From: Chitinophagaceae bacterium
GTDB lineage: Bacteria > Bacteroidota > Bacteroidia > Chitinophagales > Chitinophagaceae
Assembly: GCA_021151685.1 (NCBI GenBank)
Contig: JAGKWS010000122.1
Location: forward strand, 1 to 11,218
Direction: 5' to 3'
DNA: 11,218 bases
This document shows, in pieces, positions 4,631 to 11,218 of the stretch. The notes under the pieces were generated by a model. That model did not search any database. It saw only the letters and a program-made list of their open reading frames with translations, and had not been told where the DNA came from. The position numbers and the translations under genes were made by a program. Within the stretch, counting starts at the first letter, position 1. Each line of letters begins with the position of its first letter.

Positions 4631-5236
4631 ATGGCACGTTATACAGGACCCAAAAACAGAATCTGCCGCATATTCGGTGAACCGATTCTGGGATCAGGCA
4701 AAAGCCTTGGTAAAAACAGTAACCCTCCCGGCCAGCACGGCCCAACCCGCAAACGCAAAACAGCGAGCGAATACTCTGTGCAGCTGAAGGAAAAACAGAA
4801 AGCCAAATACACGTACGGCTTGCTGGAAAAACAATTCGCCAATACTTACGTAGAGGCTGCAGGCTTGAAAGGTGCAACTGGCGAAAACCTTATAAAACTG
4901 CTTGAAGCACGTTTGGACAATGCAATCTATCGTATGGGCATTGCTTCAACACGCCCTGCCGCACGCCAGTTGGTATCTCACAAACACATTATGGTTAACG
5001 GACATGTGGTGAACATACCATCTTATAGCCTGAAACCAGGTGACAAGATAGAATTGAAACCTAAGAGCAAAGCAAATACTACTATCACGAGTATGATTCG
5101 CCCGAAAAATACTCGTATAAGCTGGGTAGACTTCAGCGAAAAAGAAATGGTAGGTACGTATATTGCTCACCCAGAGCGTGATGCAGTTCCCGAAAACATC
5201 AAGGAACAACTGATTGTAGAGCTTTACTCTAAATAA
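4631..5236 (+). CDS. rpsD: Small-subunit ribosomal protein uS4
   Basis: uS4 is a primary 16S rRNA-binding protein that nucleates assembly of the 30S body and, in several bacteria, represses its own operon. The 201-residue product starts MARYTGPKNRICRIFGEPIL and has the S4 RNA-binding domain (about 90-150) with RLDNAIYRMGIASTRPAARQLVSHKHIMVNG, ending KEQLIVELYSK. The zinc-binding Cys cluster found at the N-terminus of some S4 proteins is absent; only Cys12 remains there. Length is close to the E. coli protein. A 131-base gap separates it from rpsK and holds the candidate pseudoknot; a strong hairpin follows 9 bases after its stop. Confidence 0.97.
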   Translation: MARYTGPKNRICRIFGEPILGSGKSLGKNSNPPGQHGPTRKRKTASEYSVQLKEKQKAKYTYGLLEKQFANTYVEAAGLKGATGENLIKLLEARLDNAIYRMGIASTRPAARQLVSHKHIMVNGHVVNIPSYSLKPGDKIELKPKSKANTTITSMIRPKNTRISWVDFSEKEMVGTYIAHPERDAVPENIKEQLIVELYSK

Positions 5237-5245
5237 CGGTACATG

Positions 5246-5274
5246 ACCGGCAGAGCTACACCAGCTCTGCCGGT
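5246..5274 (+). terminator. Strong hairpin between rpsD and rpoA (internal attenuator?)
   Basis: ACCGGCAGAGCT (5246-5257) pairs perfectly with AGCTCTGCCGGT (5263-5274), a 12-bp GC-rich stem with a 5-base loop, followed by TCATTTATTCCTT. The stem has the strength of an intrinsic terminator but only a broken T tract, so partial termination or RNA-end protection seems likelier than a full stop. No TAnnTTTG promoter is visible between it and rpoA, so rpoA must rely on read-through. CGGT at 5237-5240 can pair with ACCG at 5246-5249 and would compete with the base of the stem. Confidence 0.65.
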
Positions 5275-5323
5275 TCATTTATTCCTTGAAAAAAAAAAAG
5301 CAAAAACAAAAACAAATATCAAT

Positions 5324-6322
5324 ATGGCCATATTGAATTTTCAAAAACCGGATAAAATAGCACTGCAAAAAACGACCGACTTCGAAGCACAATTTGAGTT
5401 TCGTCCGTTAGAACCAGGCTATGGTGTAACTATCGGCAATGCACTTCGCCGTGTTCTTCTGTCTTCTTTGGAGGGTTATGCTATTACGGCCATCCGTATA
5501 CCCGGTGCCGACCACGAGTTTGCAACCATCAAGGGTGTATTTCAGGATGTTACAGAAATAATACTTAACCTGAAACAAGTTCGTCTGAAAGCTATCGGTG
5601 AAATCGGAGAATTCACCAGCCAGAAGATAGACATGAATGTAAAAGGTATAGAAACATTAACCGCAGGAATGATTGGCGAAGTTCTTCCCAATTTCCAGGT
5701 AATGAATCCAGATTTGGTAATATGCAACCTGCATCCGGGTACATCATTCCAAATGGAGTTGCATATAGGTAAAGGACGTGGCTATGTTCCATCTGAAGAA
5801 AACCGCCCAGAAGATGCGCCTCTCGGACTCATAGCTATCGACTCTATCTACACGCCTATTCGCAATGTAAAATATACCATTGAGAATACACGTGTGGAGC
5901 AGCGTACAGACTTCGAAAAACTGGTAATGGAAGTAATTACAGATGGTACCATTCACCCCGAAGAGGCTGTGAAGGAAGCATCTCGTATCCTTATCCAACA
6001 CCTGATGATCATCACTGACGAGAATATCTCTCTGGATACTAAACGTGAAGAGAAAGAAACTATCGTTGACGAAGAAACGCTGCTGGTACGTAAGGTATTG
6101 AACACACCACTCGAAGATCTCGAACTGTCGGTACGTGCCTTCAACTGCCTGAAAGCAGCAAAAATCAACTCACTGAGCGAGCTGGTACAGTATACACAGG
6201 AAGAATTGATGAAATTCCGCAACTTCGGACAGAAATCATTATCTGAAATAGAGCAAGTACTGCACGAGCGCGGTCTGCACTTCGGCATGGACATCAACAA
6301 ATTCCGTCGTTCAGAAGACTAA
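5324..6322 (+). CDS. rpoA: DNA-directed RNA polymerase subunit alpha
   Basis: The alpha dimer nucleates assembly of RNA polymerase, and its C-terminal domain binds upstream promoter DNA and activators. The 332-residue product has an N-terminal assembly domain (about 1-233; signature TIGNALRRVLLSSLEGYAIT), a flexible linker, and a C-terminal domain (about 260-332) with LSVRAFNCLKAAKI and FRNFGQKSLSEIEQVL; the Arg and Asn that contact DNA in E. coli are kept in VRAFN. The start chosen is the ATG at 5324 (MAILNFQKPDKI). The frame stays open for 27 codons farther upstream, but those codons cross the 12-bp hairpin and an A-rich stretch and do not match the family. Confidence 0.97.
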   Translation: MAILNFQKPDKIALQKTTDFEAQFEFRPLEPGYGVTIGNALRRVLLSSLEGYAITAIRIPGADHEFATIKGVFQDVTEIILNLKQVRLKAIGEIGEFTSQKIDMNVKGIETLTAGMIGEVLPNFQVMNPDLVICNLHPGTSFQMELHIGKGRGYVPSEENRPEDAPLGLIAIDSIYTPIRNVKYTIENTRVEQRTDFEKLVMEVITDGTIHPEEAVKEASRILIQHLMIITDENISLDTKREEKETIVDEETLLVRKVLNTPLEDLELSVRAFNCLKAAKINSLSELVQYTQEELMKFRNFGQKSLSEIEQVLHERGLHFGMDINKFRRSED

Positions 6323-6328
6323 AACATT

Positions 6329-6365
6329 AATGGAGTGCTAGTAGCAAAACTGCCAACACTCCATT
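6329..6365 (+). promoter_or_regulatory. Hairpin just after rpoA
   Basis: AATGGAGTG (6329-6337) pairs with CACTCCATT (6357-6365), nine pairs, with an internal GCA/TGC pairing (6344-6346/6351-6353) in the 19-base loop. It is followed by TTC and AT-rich sequence rather than a solid T run. It could give partial termination or protect the upstream mRNA. Confidence 0.5.
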
Positions 6366-6392
6366 TTCATATTTATAAATACAATCAAACCA

Positions 6393-6419
6393 CCTCATAA
6401 TTCCTGACACGGTATGAGG
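6393..6419 (+). promoter_or_regulatory. Hairpin upstream of rplQ
   Basis: CCTCATA (6393-6399) pairs with TATGAGG (6413-6419) around a 13-base loop. It ends 18 bases before the rplQ start, a position suited to translational control or a processing site. No protein partner can be named from the sequence. Confidence 0.45.
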
Positions 6420-6437
6420 GATTAAAACAAAAATGTC

Positions 6438-6950
6438 ATGCGTCACGGAGACAAAATCAAAAATTTAGGCCGCACCCACTCACACAGGGCTGCGTTGATG
6501 TCAAACCTTACTTGCCAGCTGATAGAGCACAAGCGTATCATCACTACCTTGGCCAAGGCTAAAATGCTGCGCGTATTTGCTGAGCCACTTATCACTCGTA
6601 GCAAAACTGATAGCACACACAACCGTCGTATCGTGTTCGCCACGCTGCAAGACAAAAAAGCGATAACAGAACTATTCAATGTAATAGGCGACCGCGTTGC
6701 CGACCGTCCAGGTGGATACACCCGCATCATCAAATTACCACGTCGTATGGGTGATGCAGCAGATATGGCTATGATAGAACTCGTTGACTTCAACGAAATC
6801 TATGGTAAAGATGTAGCTGAAGGTGCAGCAAAGAAAACTCGCCGTAGCCGTCGTAGCGGTGGTGCTAAAAAATCTGAAAATGCTGCAGAAGCAACAACTT
6901 CAGAAGTACCAGAAGCGACTACAGAAGCTACTGAAGAAAACAACGGTTAA
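6438..6950 (+). CDS. rplQ: Large-subunit ribosomal protein bL17
   Basis: bL17 lies near the peptide exit of the 50S subunit. Residues 1 to about 117 form the conserved domain, with MRHGDKIKNLGRTHSHRAAL at the start and IIKLPRRMGDAADMAMIELVDFN at its end. The remaining tail of about 50 residues is rich in Lys/Arg, then Ala, Glu and Thr; it makes the protein (170 residues) longer than the E. coli one (about 127), as is common in Bacteroidota. The start is fixed by the conserved MRHGDK. An out-of-frame ATG five bases upstream (6433) opens an 11-codon frame overlapping the true start, which could act as a decoy. It is the last gene of the operon. Confidence 0.96.
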   Translation: MRHGDKIKNLGRTHSHRAALMSNLTCQLIEHKRIITTLAKAKMLRVFAEPLITRSKTDSTHNRRIVFATLQDKKAITELFNVIGDRVADRPGGYTRIIKLPRRMGDAADMAMIELVDFNEIYGKDVAEGAAKKTRRSRRSGGAKKSENAAEATTSEVPEATTEATEENNG

Positions 6951-6977
6951 TTCTAACGAATTACAATACTACAAAGT

Positions 6978-7011
6978 GGACGGCTGCAGCAATGCAGCCG
7001 TCCTTCTTTTT
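6978..7011 (+). terminator. Intrinsic terminator of the alpha operon
   Basis: GGACGGCTGCA (6978-6988) pairs perfectly with TGCAGCCGTCC (6993-7003), capped by the stable GNRA-type tetraloop GCAA and followed by TTCTTTTT. It lies 27 bases after the rplQ stop, as expected for the end of the operon. Confidence 0.9.
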
Positions 7012-7041
7012 ACGCTACACCACCCTATCATTACAGCAACA

Positions 7042-7074
7042 ATATAGCCGGCACAAACAATGTGCCGGCTATAT
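7042..7074 (-). terminator. Terminator of aspS, possibly bidirectional
   Basis: ATATAGCCGGCACA (7042-7055) pairs perfectly with 7061-7074, a 14-bp stem with a 5-base loop. It lies 19 bases beyond the aspS stop on the minus strand, where TTGTTG follows the stem. Together with the rplQ terminator it separates the two converging operons. Confidence 0.8.
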
Positions 7075-7093
7075 ACTTTGTATACAATTAAAC

Positions 7094-8863
7094 TTACAAA
7101 CCCAATTCCTTCTTTTGCGCATCGTCTATGGCCGATGGTGCATCCAGCATCACATCGCGGCCGGCATTGTTTTTAGGGAAAGCAATAAAATCGCGTATTG
7201 TTTCCTGACCACCCAACAAAGCACACAAACGATCGAAACCAAATGCAATACCACCATGCGGAGGTGCACCATATTCAAACGCACCTAAAAGGAAACCAAA
7301 TTTATCTTGTGACTCTTCCTTACTAAGTCCTAAAGCCGCAAACATCTTCTCCTGCAAATCGCGATGATAGATACGAATAGAACCACCACCTATTTCCGTT
7401 CCATTCAGCACTATATCATAAGCATTGGCTTTAATCTTACCATACTGGCTTCTATCATCCATCAGCGATATGTGCTCTGGCTTTGGTGAGGTAAAAGGAT
7501 GGTGACGTGCCAACCATACGTCGTTCTCCTCGTCATGCTCAAACAACGGGAAATCAATCACCCACAATGGCTTATAGACAGATGCATCTCTGAATCCGAG
7601 ACGATTACCCATCTCCAACCTCAACTCACTCATAGCCTTACGGGTACGCGTTTCATTGCCAGCAAGTAACAACACCAAATCGCCGGCAGCTGCGCCACAT
7701 TTTGCCGCAATAACCTTCAACTGATCTTCACTGAAGAACTTGTCTACACTACTCTTGAAACTACCATCGGCATTACAACGAATGTATACCAAGCCACTCA
7801 TACCTATTTGCGGACGCTTCACCCACTCTGTCAGTTCATCAACCTGCTTACGCGTATATTCGGCACAACCAGTAGCTGCTATAGCCAAAACTGTTTGTGC
7901 GTTATCAAATACACTGAAGCCAAAAACATCCCAACCAAGCGCATCAGTAACGGTAGTATTGTAAACCGGTGTCTTCAGATTGGCAATTTGCATTCCAAAA
8001 CGAATATCCGGTTTGTCGTTGCCATAAAACCACATAGCATCGTCCCAAGTTATACGAGGAAAAGAATCTTCAATACGAACTCCTTTTACATCATAAAACA
8101 CATGTTTAAACAACCCCTCAAAAGTTTGTAGAATATCCTCCTGTTCCACAAAACTCATTTCACAATCAACCTGCGTGAATTCGGGTTGTCTATCTGCACG
8201 CAAATCTTCATCCCTAAAACACTTTACTATCTGGTAGTAACGGTCATAGCCACTTACCATTAACAATTGCTTAAAAGTTTGAGGACTTTGTGGTAATGCG
8301 TAAAACTGACCTTCATTCATACGGGAGGGCACAACAAAATCACGTGCACCTTCCGGAGTACTCCGAATAAGAAATGGTGTCTCTATATCCCAAAAGCCCT
8401 GAGTATCTAAATAATTACGAACCGAACGATTAACCCTGTAACGTAGTTCAAGATTCTTCCGTAAAACTGGCCTACGTAAATCAAGATATCGGTACTTCAT
8501 ACGTAACTCGTCTCCACCATCTGTATCATCTTCAATAGTAAATGGAGGCGTACTGGAACTATTAAGAACTTCAAAATCAGATAACTCAATTTCAATAGAA
8601 CCTGTAGGAATTTTGCTATTCTTATTAGTTCTCTCAATTACCTTACCCTTAGCCTGCACAACAAACTCCCTACCAATAGGCGTAGAAACTAATTGAGCAT
8701 GAATAGACTCGTTAAAATACAATTGAGTAATGCCGTACCTATCGCGCAAATCTGCAAATGCGATACTACCTAAATCACGTACAGTTTGTATCCAACCAGA
8801 CAAAACAACATCACAACCAATATCTTCAATGCGTAATTCGCCACACGTATGACTTCTGAACAT
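7094..8863 (-). CDS. aspS: Aspartyl-tRNA synthetase
   Basis: A class IIb synthetase that charges tRNA-Asp in the cytosol. The 589-residue product has full bacterial length. In order: an N-terminal OB-fold anticodon-binding domain (about 1-105), class II motifs in FLIRSTPEGARDFVVPSRM (about 164-182) and CFRDEDLRADRQPEFTQVD (motif 2, about 215-233), the bacterial insertion domain (about 285-420), and motif 3 in GIAFGFDRLCALLGG (about 538-552, with the ATP-binding Arg). Leu31 in VRDLGS, where non-discriminating enzymes carry His, suggests an enzyme specific for tRNA-Asp only; this is an inference. The gene follows map after 18 bases and is probably co-transcribed with it. Confidence 0.97.
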   Translation of the reverse strand: MFRSHTCGELRIEDIGCDVVLSGWIQTVRDLGSIAFADLRDRYGITQLYFNESIHAQLVSTPIGREFVVQAKGKVIERTNKNSKIPTGSIEIELSDFEVLNSSSTPPFTIEDDTDGGDELRMKYRYLDLRRPVLRKNLELRYRVNRSVRNYLDTQGFWDIETPFLIRSTPEGARDFVVPSRMNEGQFYALPQSPQTFKQLLMVSGYDRYYQIVKCFRDEDLRADRQPEFTQVDCEMSFVEQEDILQTFEGLFKHVFYDVKGVRIEDSFPRITWDDAMWFYGNDKPDIRFGMQIANLKTPVYNTTVTDALGWDVFGFSVFDNAQTVLAIAATGCAEYTRKQVDELTEWVKRPQIGMSGLVYIRCNADGSFKSSVDKFFSEDQLKVIAAKCGAAAGDLVLLLAGNETRTRKAMSELRLEMGNRLGFRDASVYKPLWVIDFPLFEHDEENDVWLARHHPFTSPKPEHISLMDDRSQYGKIKANAYDIVLNGTEIGGGSIRIYHRDLQEKMFAALGLSKEESQDKFGFLLGAFEYGAPPHGGIAFGFDRLCALLGGQETIRDFIAFPKNNAGRDVMLDAPSAIDDAQKKELGL

Positions 8864-8881
8864 AAAACAAAAGATAAAATA

Positions 8882-9712
8882 TTAATGAACACTACTTAAT
8901 ACAGGCAAATCATAATAGCTACTATTCAATTCAGAATTCAATTTTTCAGCGGCCTCTATCGGTACAAACGAACTTAACGGCTCACCACCATTTCTACCAA
9001 CAGCCGTAGTATGTTCAAAATGGGCTGATGCTAAACCATCCTTTGTAACTACAGTCCAACCATCATTCAATGTGTATACATCCTTCTTACCAAGGTTTAT
9101 CATTGGTTCTATAGCTAATATCATGCCCTCGCGCAATCGTTTACCATCACCACGTTTTCCGTAGTTGGGAACTTGAGGATCTTCGTGCAATTGCCGGCCA
9201 ACACCATGCCCTACCAATTCTCTAACAACACCATAAGGATGTATACGTGAAGTATAATTTTCAATAGCAAACGAGATATCACCAATACGATTATTATCCT
9301 TTGCTTGTTCTATACCCAAAAACAAACATTCTTTTGTAACCTTCAAAAGTTGAAGAATTTCTGGCTTTACATTACCTATAGCAAATGTATAGGCAGAATC
9401 TCCATGAAATCCATTCTTATAAAAACCACAATCTACTGAAATTATATCACCATCCTTCAACTCATAAGTGCTGGGTATACCATGTACAACAACATTGTTT
9501 ACTGAAATACATAAAGAAGCAGGAAAACCACCATAACCTTTGAAAGAAGGTATACCTCCATTATCACGTATAAAAGTCTCAGCCAATTTATCAAGACTAA
9601 TTGTTGTAATACCGGGCCTCAAAACTTTAGCAACTTCAGTAAGCGTAGCAGAAACCATCAAGGCACTCTTACGCATGACTTCTATCTCATCCTTAGAGCG
9701 AATATGAATCAT
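8882..9712 (-). CDS. map: Methionine aminopeptidase, type I
   Basis: Removes the initiator methionine from new proteins at the ribosome. With the start at 9712 (MIHIRSKDEIEVMRKSA) the product has 276 residues. The dinuclear metal ligands are all present: D94 and D105 (ISVDCGF...HGDSAY), H169 (VGHGVGR), E202 (LAIEPM) and E233 (AHFEHT); the substrate-binding His is H77 (VVHGIPS). A short C-terminal tail of about 25-30 residues extends past the usual end. The frame is open for 26 codons farther upstream, but those translate the secY terminator hairpin and its T tract into a false hydrophobic peptide, so the later start is preferred. It leads into aspS; infA, its usual neighbour, is elsewhere. 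Confidence 0.95.
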   Translation of the reverse strand: MIHIRSKDEIEVMRKSALMVSATLTEVAKVLRPGITTISLDKLAETFIRDNGGIPSFKGYGGFPASLCISVNNVVVHGIPSTYELKDGDIISVDCGFYKNGFHGDSAYTFAIGNVKPEILQLLKVTKECLFLGIEQAKDNNRIGDISFAIENYTSRIHPYGVVRELVGHGVGRQLHEDPQVPNYGKRGDGKRLREGMILAIEPMINLGKKDVYTLNDGWTVVTKDGLASAHFEHTTAVGRNGGEPLSSFVPIEAAEKLNSELNSSYYDLPVLSSVH

Positions 9713-9728
9713 GTTGAAACAAAATAAT

Positions 9729-9776
9729 AAAATAAAAGAAAAAGCCAGATACTTGTGTTTCCACAGGAATCTGGCT
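9729..9776 (-). terminator. Intrinsic terminator between secY and map
   Basis: On the minus strand AGCCAGAT (9776 to 9769) pairs with ATCTGGCT (9750 to 9743); after one A/A mismatch the helix continues (9767-9762 with 9752-9757) to a 4-base loop, about 15 pairs in all. It is followed by TTTTTCTTTTATTTT, a long T tract. It starts 21 bases after the secY stop. This is the strongest terminator signature in the window and implies that map-aspS depends on its own promoter or on read-through. A TTATTTTG box just before map is one base off the -7 consensus and overlaps the T tract. Confidence 0.88.
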
Positions 9777-9796
9777 CCAAATAATATCACGAAAAC

Positions 9797-11167
9797 TTAA
9801 GCCGAAATACTTCTTGCAGCTGTTCCTGTTGCGGATGTTCGACCAGTAATACGTCCGGTCTTCATCAAACCATCATAATGGTTCATCAGCAAATAACTTT
9901 CTACCTGCTGCAAAGTATCAAGTATAACACCAACACCAATCAACATGGAAGTACCACCAAAGAAAGAAGCAAAACCACTTGTAATGTGCAAGACAGATGC
10001 AAGACCGGGCAAAATACCAGCTATAGCCAAAAAGAATGCTCCAGGTAAGGTAATACGATCCATAATAGCAGCAATATAATTTGCTGTATCTTCTCCGGGC
10101 TTCACACTAGGTATAAAACTATTATTACGTTTCAAGTTATCTGCCATCTCAGTGGGATTAAAGATAAGGGCAGTATAAAAATATGTGAAAGCAATAACCA
10201 ATACAGCGTAAATAAGATTGTACCATAAAGAGCGATTATCAGACAATGCTTTAACAAAACCTGCAGCTGTTTCGTTTGTAGTAAAGCCAGTAAAAATAGT
10301 TGGAATGAACATCATTGCTTGGGCAAAGATGATAGGCATAACACCAGCAGAATTAACTTTCAGTGGGATGAAATCGCGAGACCCATTTACTTCATTTGCT
10401 GCATTTGTACTGCCAATAATACGACGAGCATAGTTAAGAGGTATGCGACGAACACCTTGTGTTAGCAAAATTAAACCTACAACAACGGCGATGAAAAAAG
10501 CCAACTCTAATAAAAATATCAACAAACCACCGGCACCACCACCTGAACTTCTAGAAGCAATTTCCTGACCAACAGAATCGGGAAAACGAGCAAGGATACC
10601 AACCATAATGATAAGAGAAGTACCGTTACCGATACCACGATCAGTTATCTTTTCACCCATCCACATTACAAAAAGTGTACCAGCAGTAAGAACAACTACT
10701 GTTGTAAACCAAAACATGAAGGGACTCAAATCGGGTGCAATAGATGAAGCATACTGTGGAGAACGAAGATAAGCAACATAAGCACTTGCTTGGAATGCGG
10801 TTACAATGACAGTAAGATAACGAGTATACGAGTTAATCTTACGACGACCACTATCCTCTTTTTGCATTTTAGCAACTTGTGGTATAACTATACCAGCAAG
10901 CTGCATAAAAATAGATGCAGAAATGTAAGGCATTACACCCAAAGCAAAAATGGATGCCTTGCTGAACGCACCTCCAGAAAACATGTTGAAAAGACCAAGC
11001 AAACCGGCAGGACCATCTTGCGACATCAAACCAGCAGGGTTAATTCCAGGCAATGCAATACTGCAACCAACACGATATACTAACACTAGCAATATTGTAT
11101 AAACAATACGCTTGCGCAGCTCTTCTATGCTCCAGATATTTTTTAGTTTATCAATAAATTTCTTCAC
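9797..11167 (-). CDS. secY: Protein translocase subunit SecY
   Basis: SecY is the pore of the SecYEG channel that exports unfolded proteins across, and inserts them into, the cytoplasmic membrane. The 456-residue product has the expected N-terminal amphipathic stretch (MKKFIDKLKNIWSIEELRKR), about ten hydrophobic membrane segments, the plug and second-helix region (about 50-95, with ALGVMPYISASIFMQL), and the cytosolic loop containing RRIPLNYARR. The start codon is GTG at 11165-11167; its N-terminus matches the family and no ATG fits better. It normally follows rplO in the spc operon, whose upstream genes would lie past the right edge. It is followed by a strong terminator. Confidence 0.96.
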   Translation of the reverse strand: MKKFIDKLKNIWSIEELRKRIVYTILLVLVYRVGCSIALPGINPAGLMSQDGPAGLLGLFNMFSGGAFSKASIFALGVMPYISASIFMQLAGIVIPQVAKMQKEDSGRRKINSYTRYLTVIVTAFQASAYVAYLRSPQYASSIAPDLSPFMFWFTTVVVLTAGTLFVMWMGEKITDRGIGNGTSLIIMVGILARFPDSVGQEIASRSSGGGAGGLLIFLLELAFFIAVVVGLILLTQGVRRIPLNYARRIIGSTNAANEVNGSRDFIPLKVNSAGVMPIIFAQAMMFIPTIFTGFTTNETAAGFVKALSDNRSLWYNLIYAVLVIAFTYFYTALIFNPTEMADNLKRNNSFIPSVKPGEDTANYIAAIMDRITLPGAFFLAIAGILPGLASVLHITSGFASFFGGTSMLIGVGVILDTLQQVESYLLMNHYDGLMKTGRITGRTSATGTAARSISA

Positions 11168-11186
11168 AGTAAATCTTTCTAAAATG

Positions 11187-11216
11187 AAATGCGAATAAAC
11201 AATAAAAGACGCATTT
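11187..11216 (-). repeat. Inverted repeat upstream of secY at the window edge
   Basis: AAATGCG (11187-11193) pairs with CGCATTT (11210-11216) around a 16-base AT-rich loop. On the minus strand it lies 19 bases before the secY start. It may be a weak attenuator or stability hairpin between the preceding gene (probably rplO) and secY. The window ends here, so flanking support is missing. Confidence 0.4.
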
Positions 11217-11218
11217 TT

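Noticed and set aside
5243..5323. 27-codon N-terminal extension of rpoA
   Set aside because: It crosses the 12-bp hairpin and an A-rich leader, and the conserved alpha N-terminus begins at the ATG at 5324.
6823..7047. 74-codon plus frame overlapping the rplQ tail
   Set aside because: It is an out-of-frame reading of the repetitive Ala/Glu/Thr-coding tail and runs across the operon terminator.
7066..7085. TATACTTTGTATAC as a plus-strand promoter between rplQ and aspS
   Set aside because: The required TA lies one base off the TAnnTTTG spacing, it overlaps the aspS terminator arm, and no plus-strand gene follows.
9713..9790. 26-codon N-terminal extension of map that looks like a membrane anchor
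   Set aside because: It is the secY terminator hairpin and T tract read as codons; the aminopeptidase domain starts at the ATG at 9710-9712.
1..11218. CRISPR array, complete tRNA gene, toxin-antitoxin or defence genes
   Set aside because: No regularly spaced repeats, no complete cloverleaf and no proteins of such families were seen on either strand.

Overview
The window comes from a member of the Bacteroidota, most likely a Chitinophaga-like lineage; the phylum is well supported and the family is a guess. Three things point there. None of the ribosomal protein genes has a Shine-Dalgarno sequence; their starts are preceded by A-rich stretches. Promoters have the phylum's TTTG-N19-TAnnTTTG form. 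L36 is of the type lacking the zinc cysteines, and L17 carries a long Ala/Glu/Thr-rich tail.

Left part (1-1890). On the minus strand two tandem, near-identical promoters (cores at 212-219 and 327-334) fire leftward into a leader holding boxA-like elements and small hairpins. This is best read as the start of an rRNA operon whose 16S gene lies beyond position 1. Next comes a decayed IS3-family insertion sequence: an intact-looking orfB (DDE transposase) and an orfA broken by frameshift and nonsense changes, with a large hairpin over the end of orfB. A complete DUF1697 gene follows (1889-2416, minus).

Middle part (2417-7011). A 674-base AT-rich gap without a convincing gene separates the DUF1697 gene from the alpha operon on the plus strand: infA, rpmJ, rpsM, rpsK, rpsD, rpoA, rplQ. 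The operon has its own promoter only about 15 bases before infA and a classic terminator after rplQ. The gaps between its genes are wide (45 to 131 bases), and all except infA-rpmJ contain inverted repeats. The most striking is an interleaved, pseudoknot-like pair directly upstream of rpsD, the gene for the usual alpha-operon repressor S4.

Right part (7042-11218). On the minus strand secY, map and aspS run leftward and converge on rplQ, with back-to-back terminators in between. In many bacteria secY-map runs directly into infA. Here that junction is broken, and the alpha segment lies in the opposite orientation with aspS placed behind map. A strong terminator also separates secY from map.

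Functionally this is a growth-related housekeeping locus: ribosomal proteins, RNA polymerase alpha, translation initiation factor 1, aspartyl-tRNA synthetase, methionine aminopeptidase and the Sec channel, beside what looks like an rRNA operon. I see no defence system, CRISPR array, prophage or other clearly new system. The items most worth checking are the RNA structures of the alpha operon and the split gene order.
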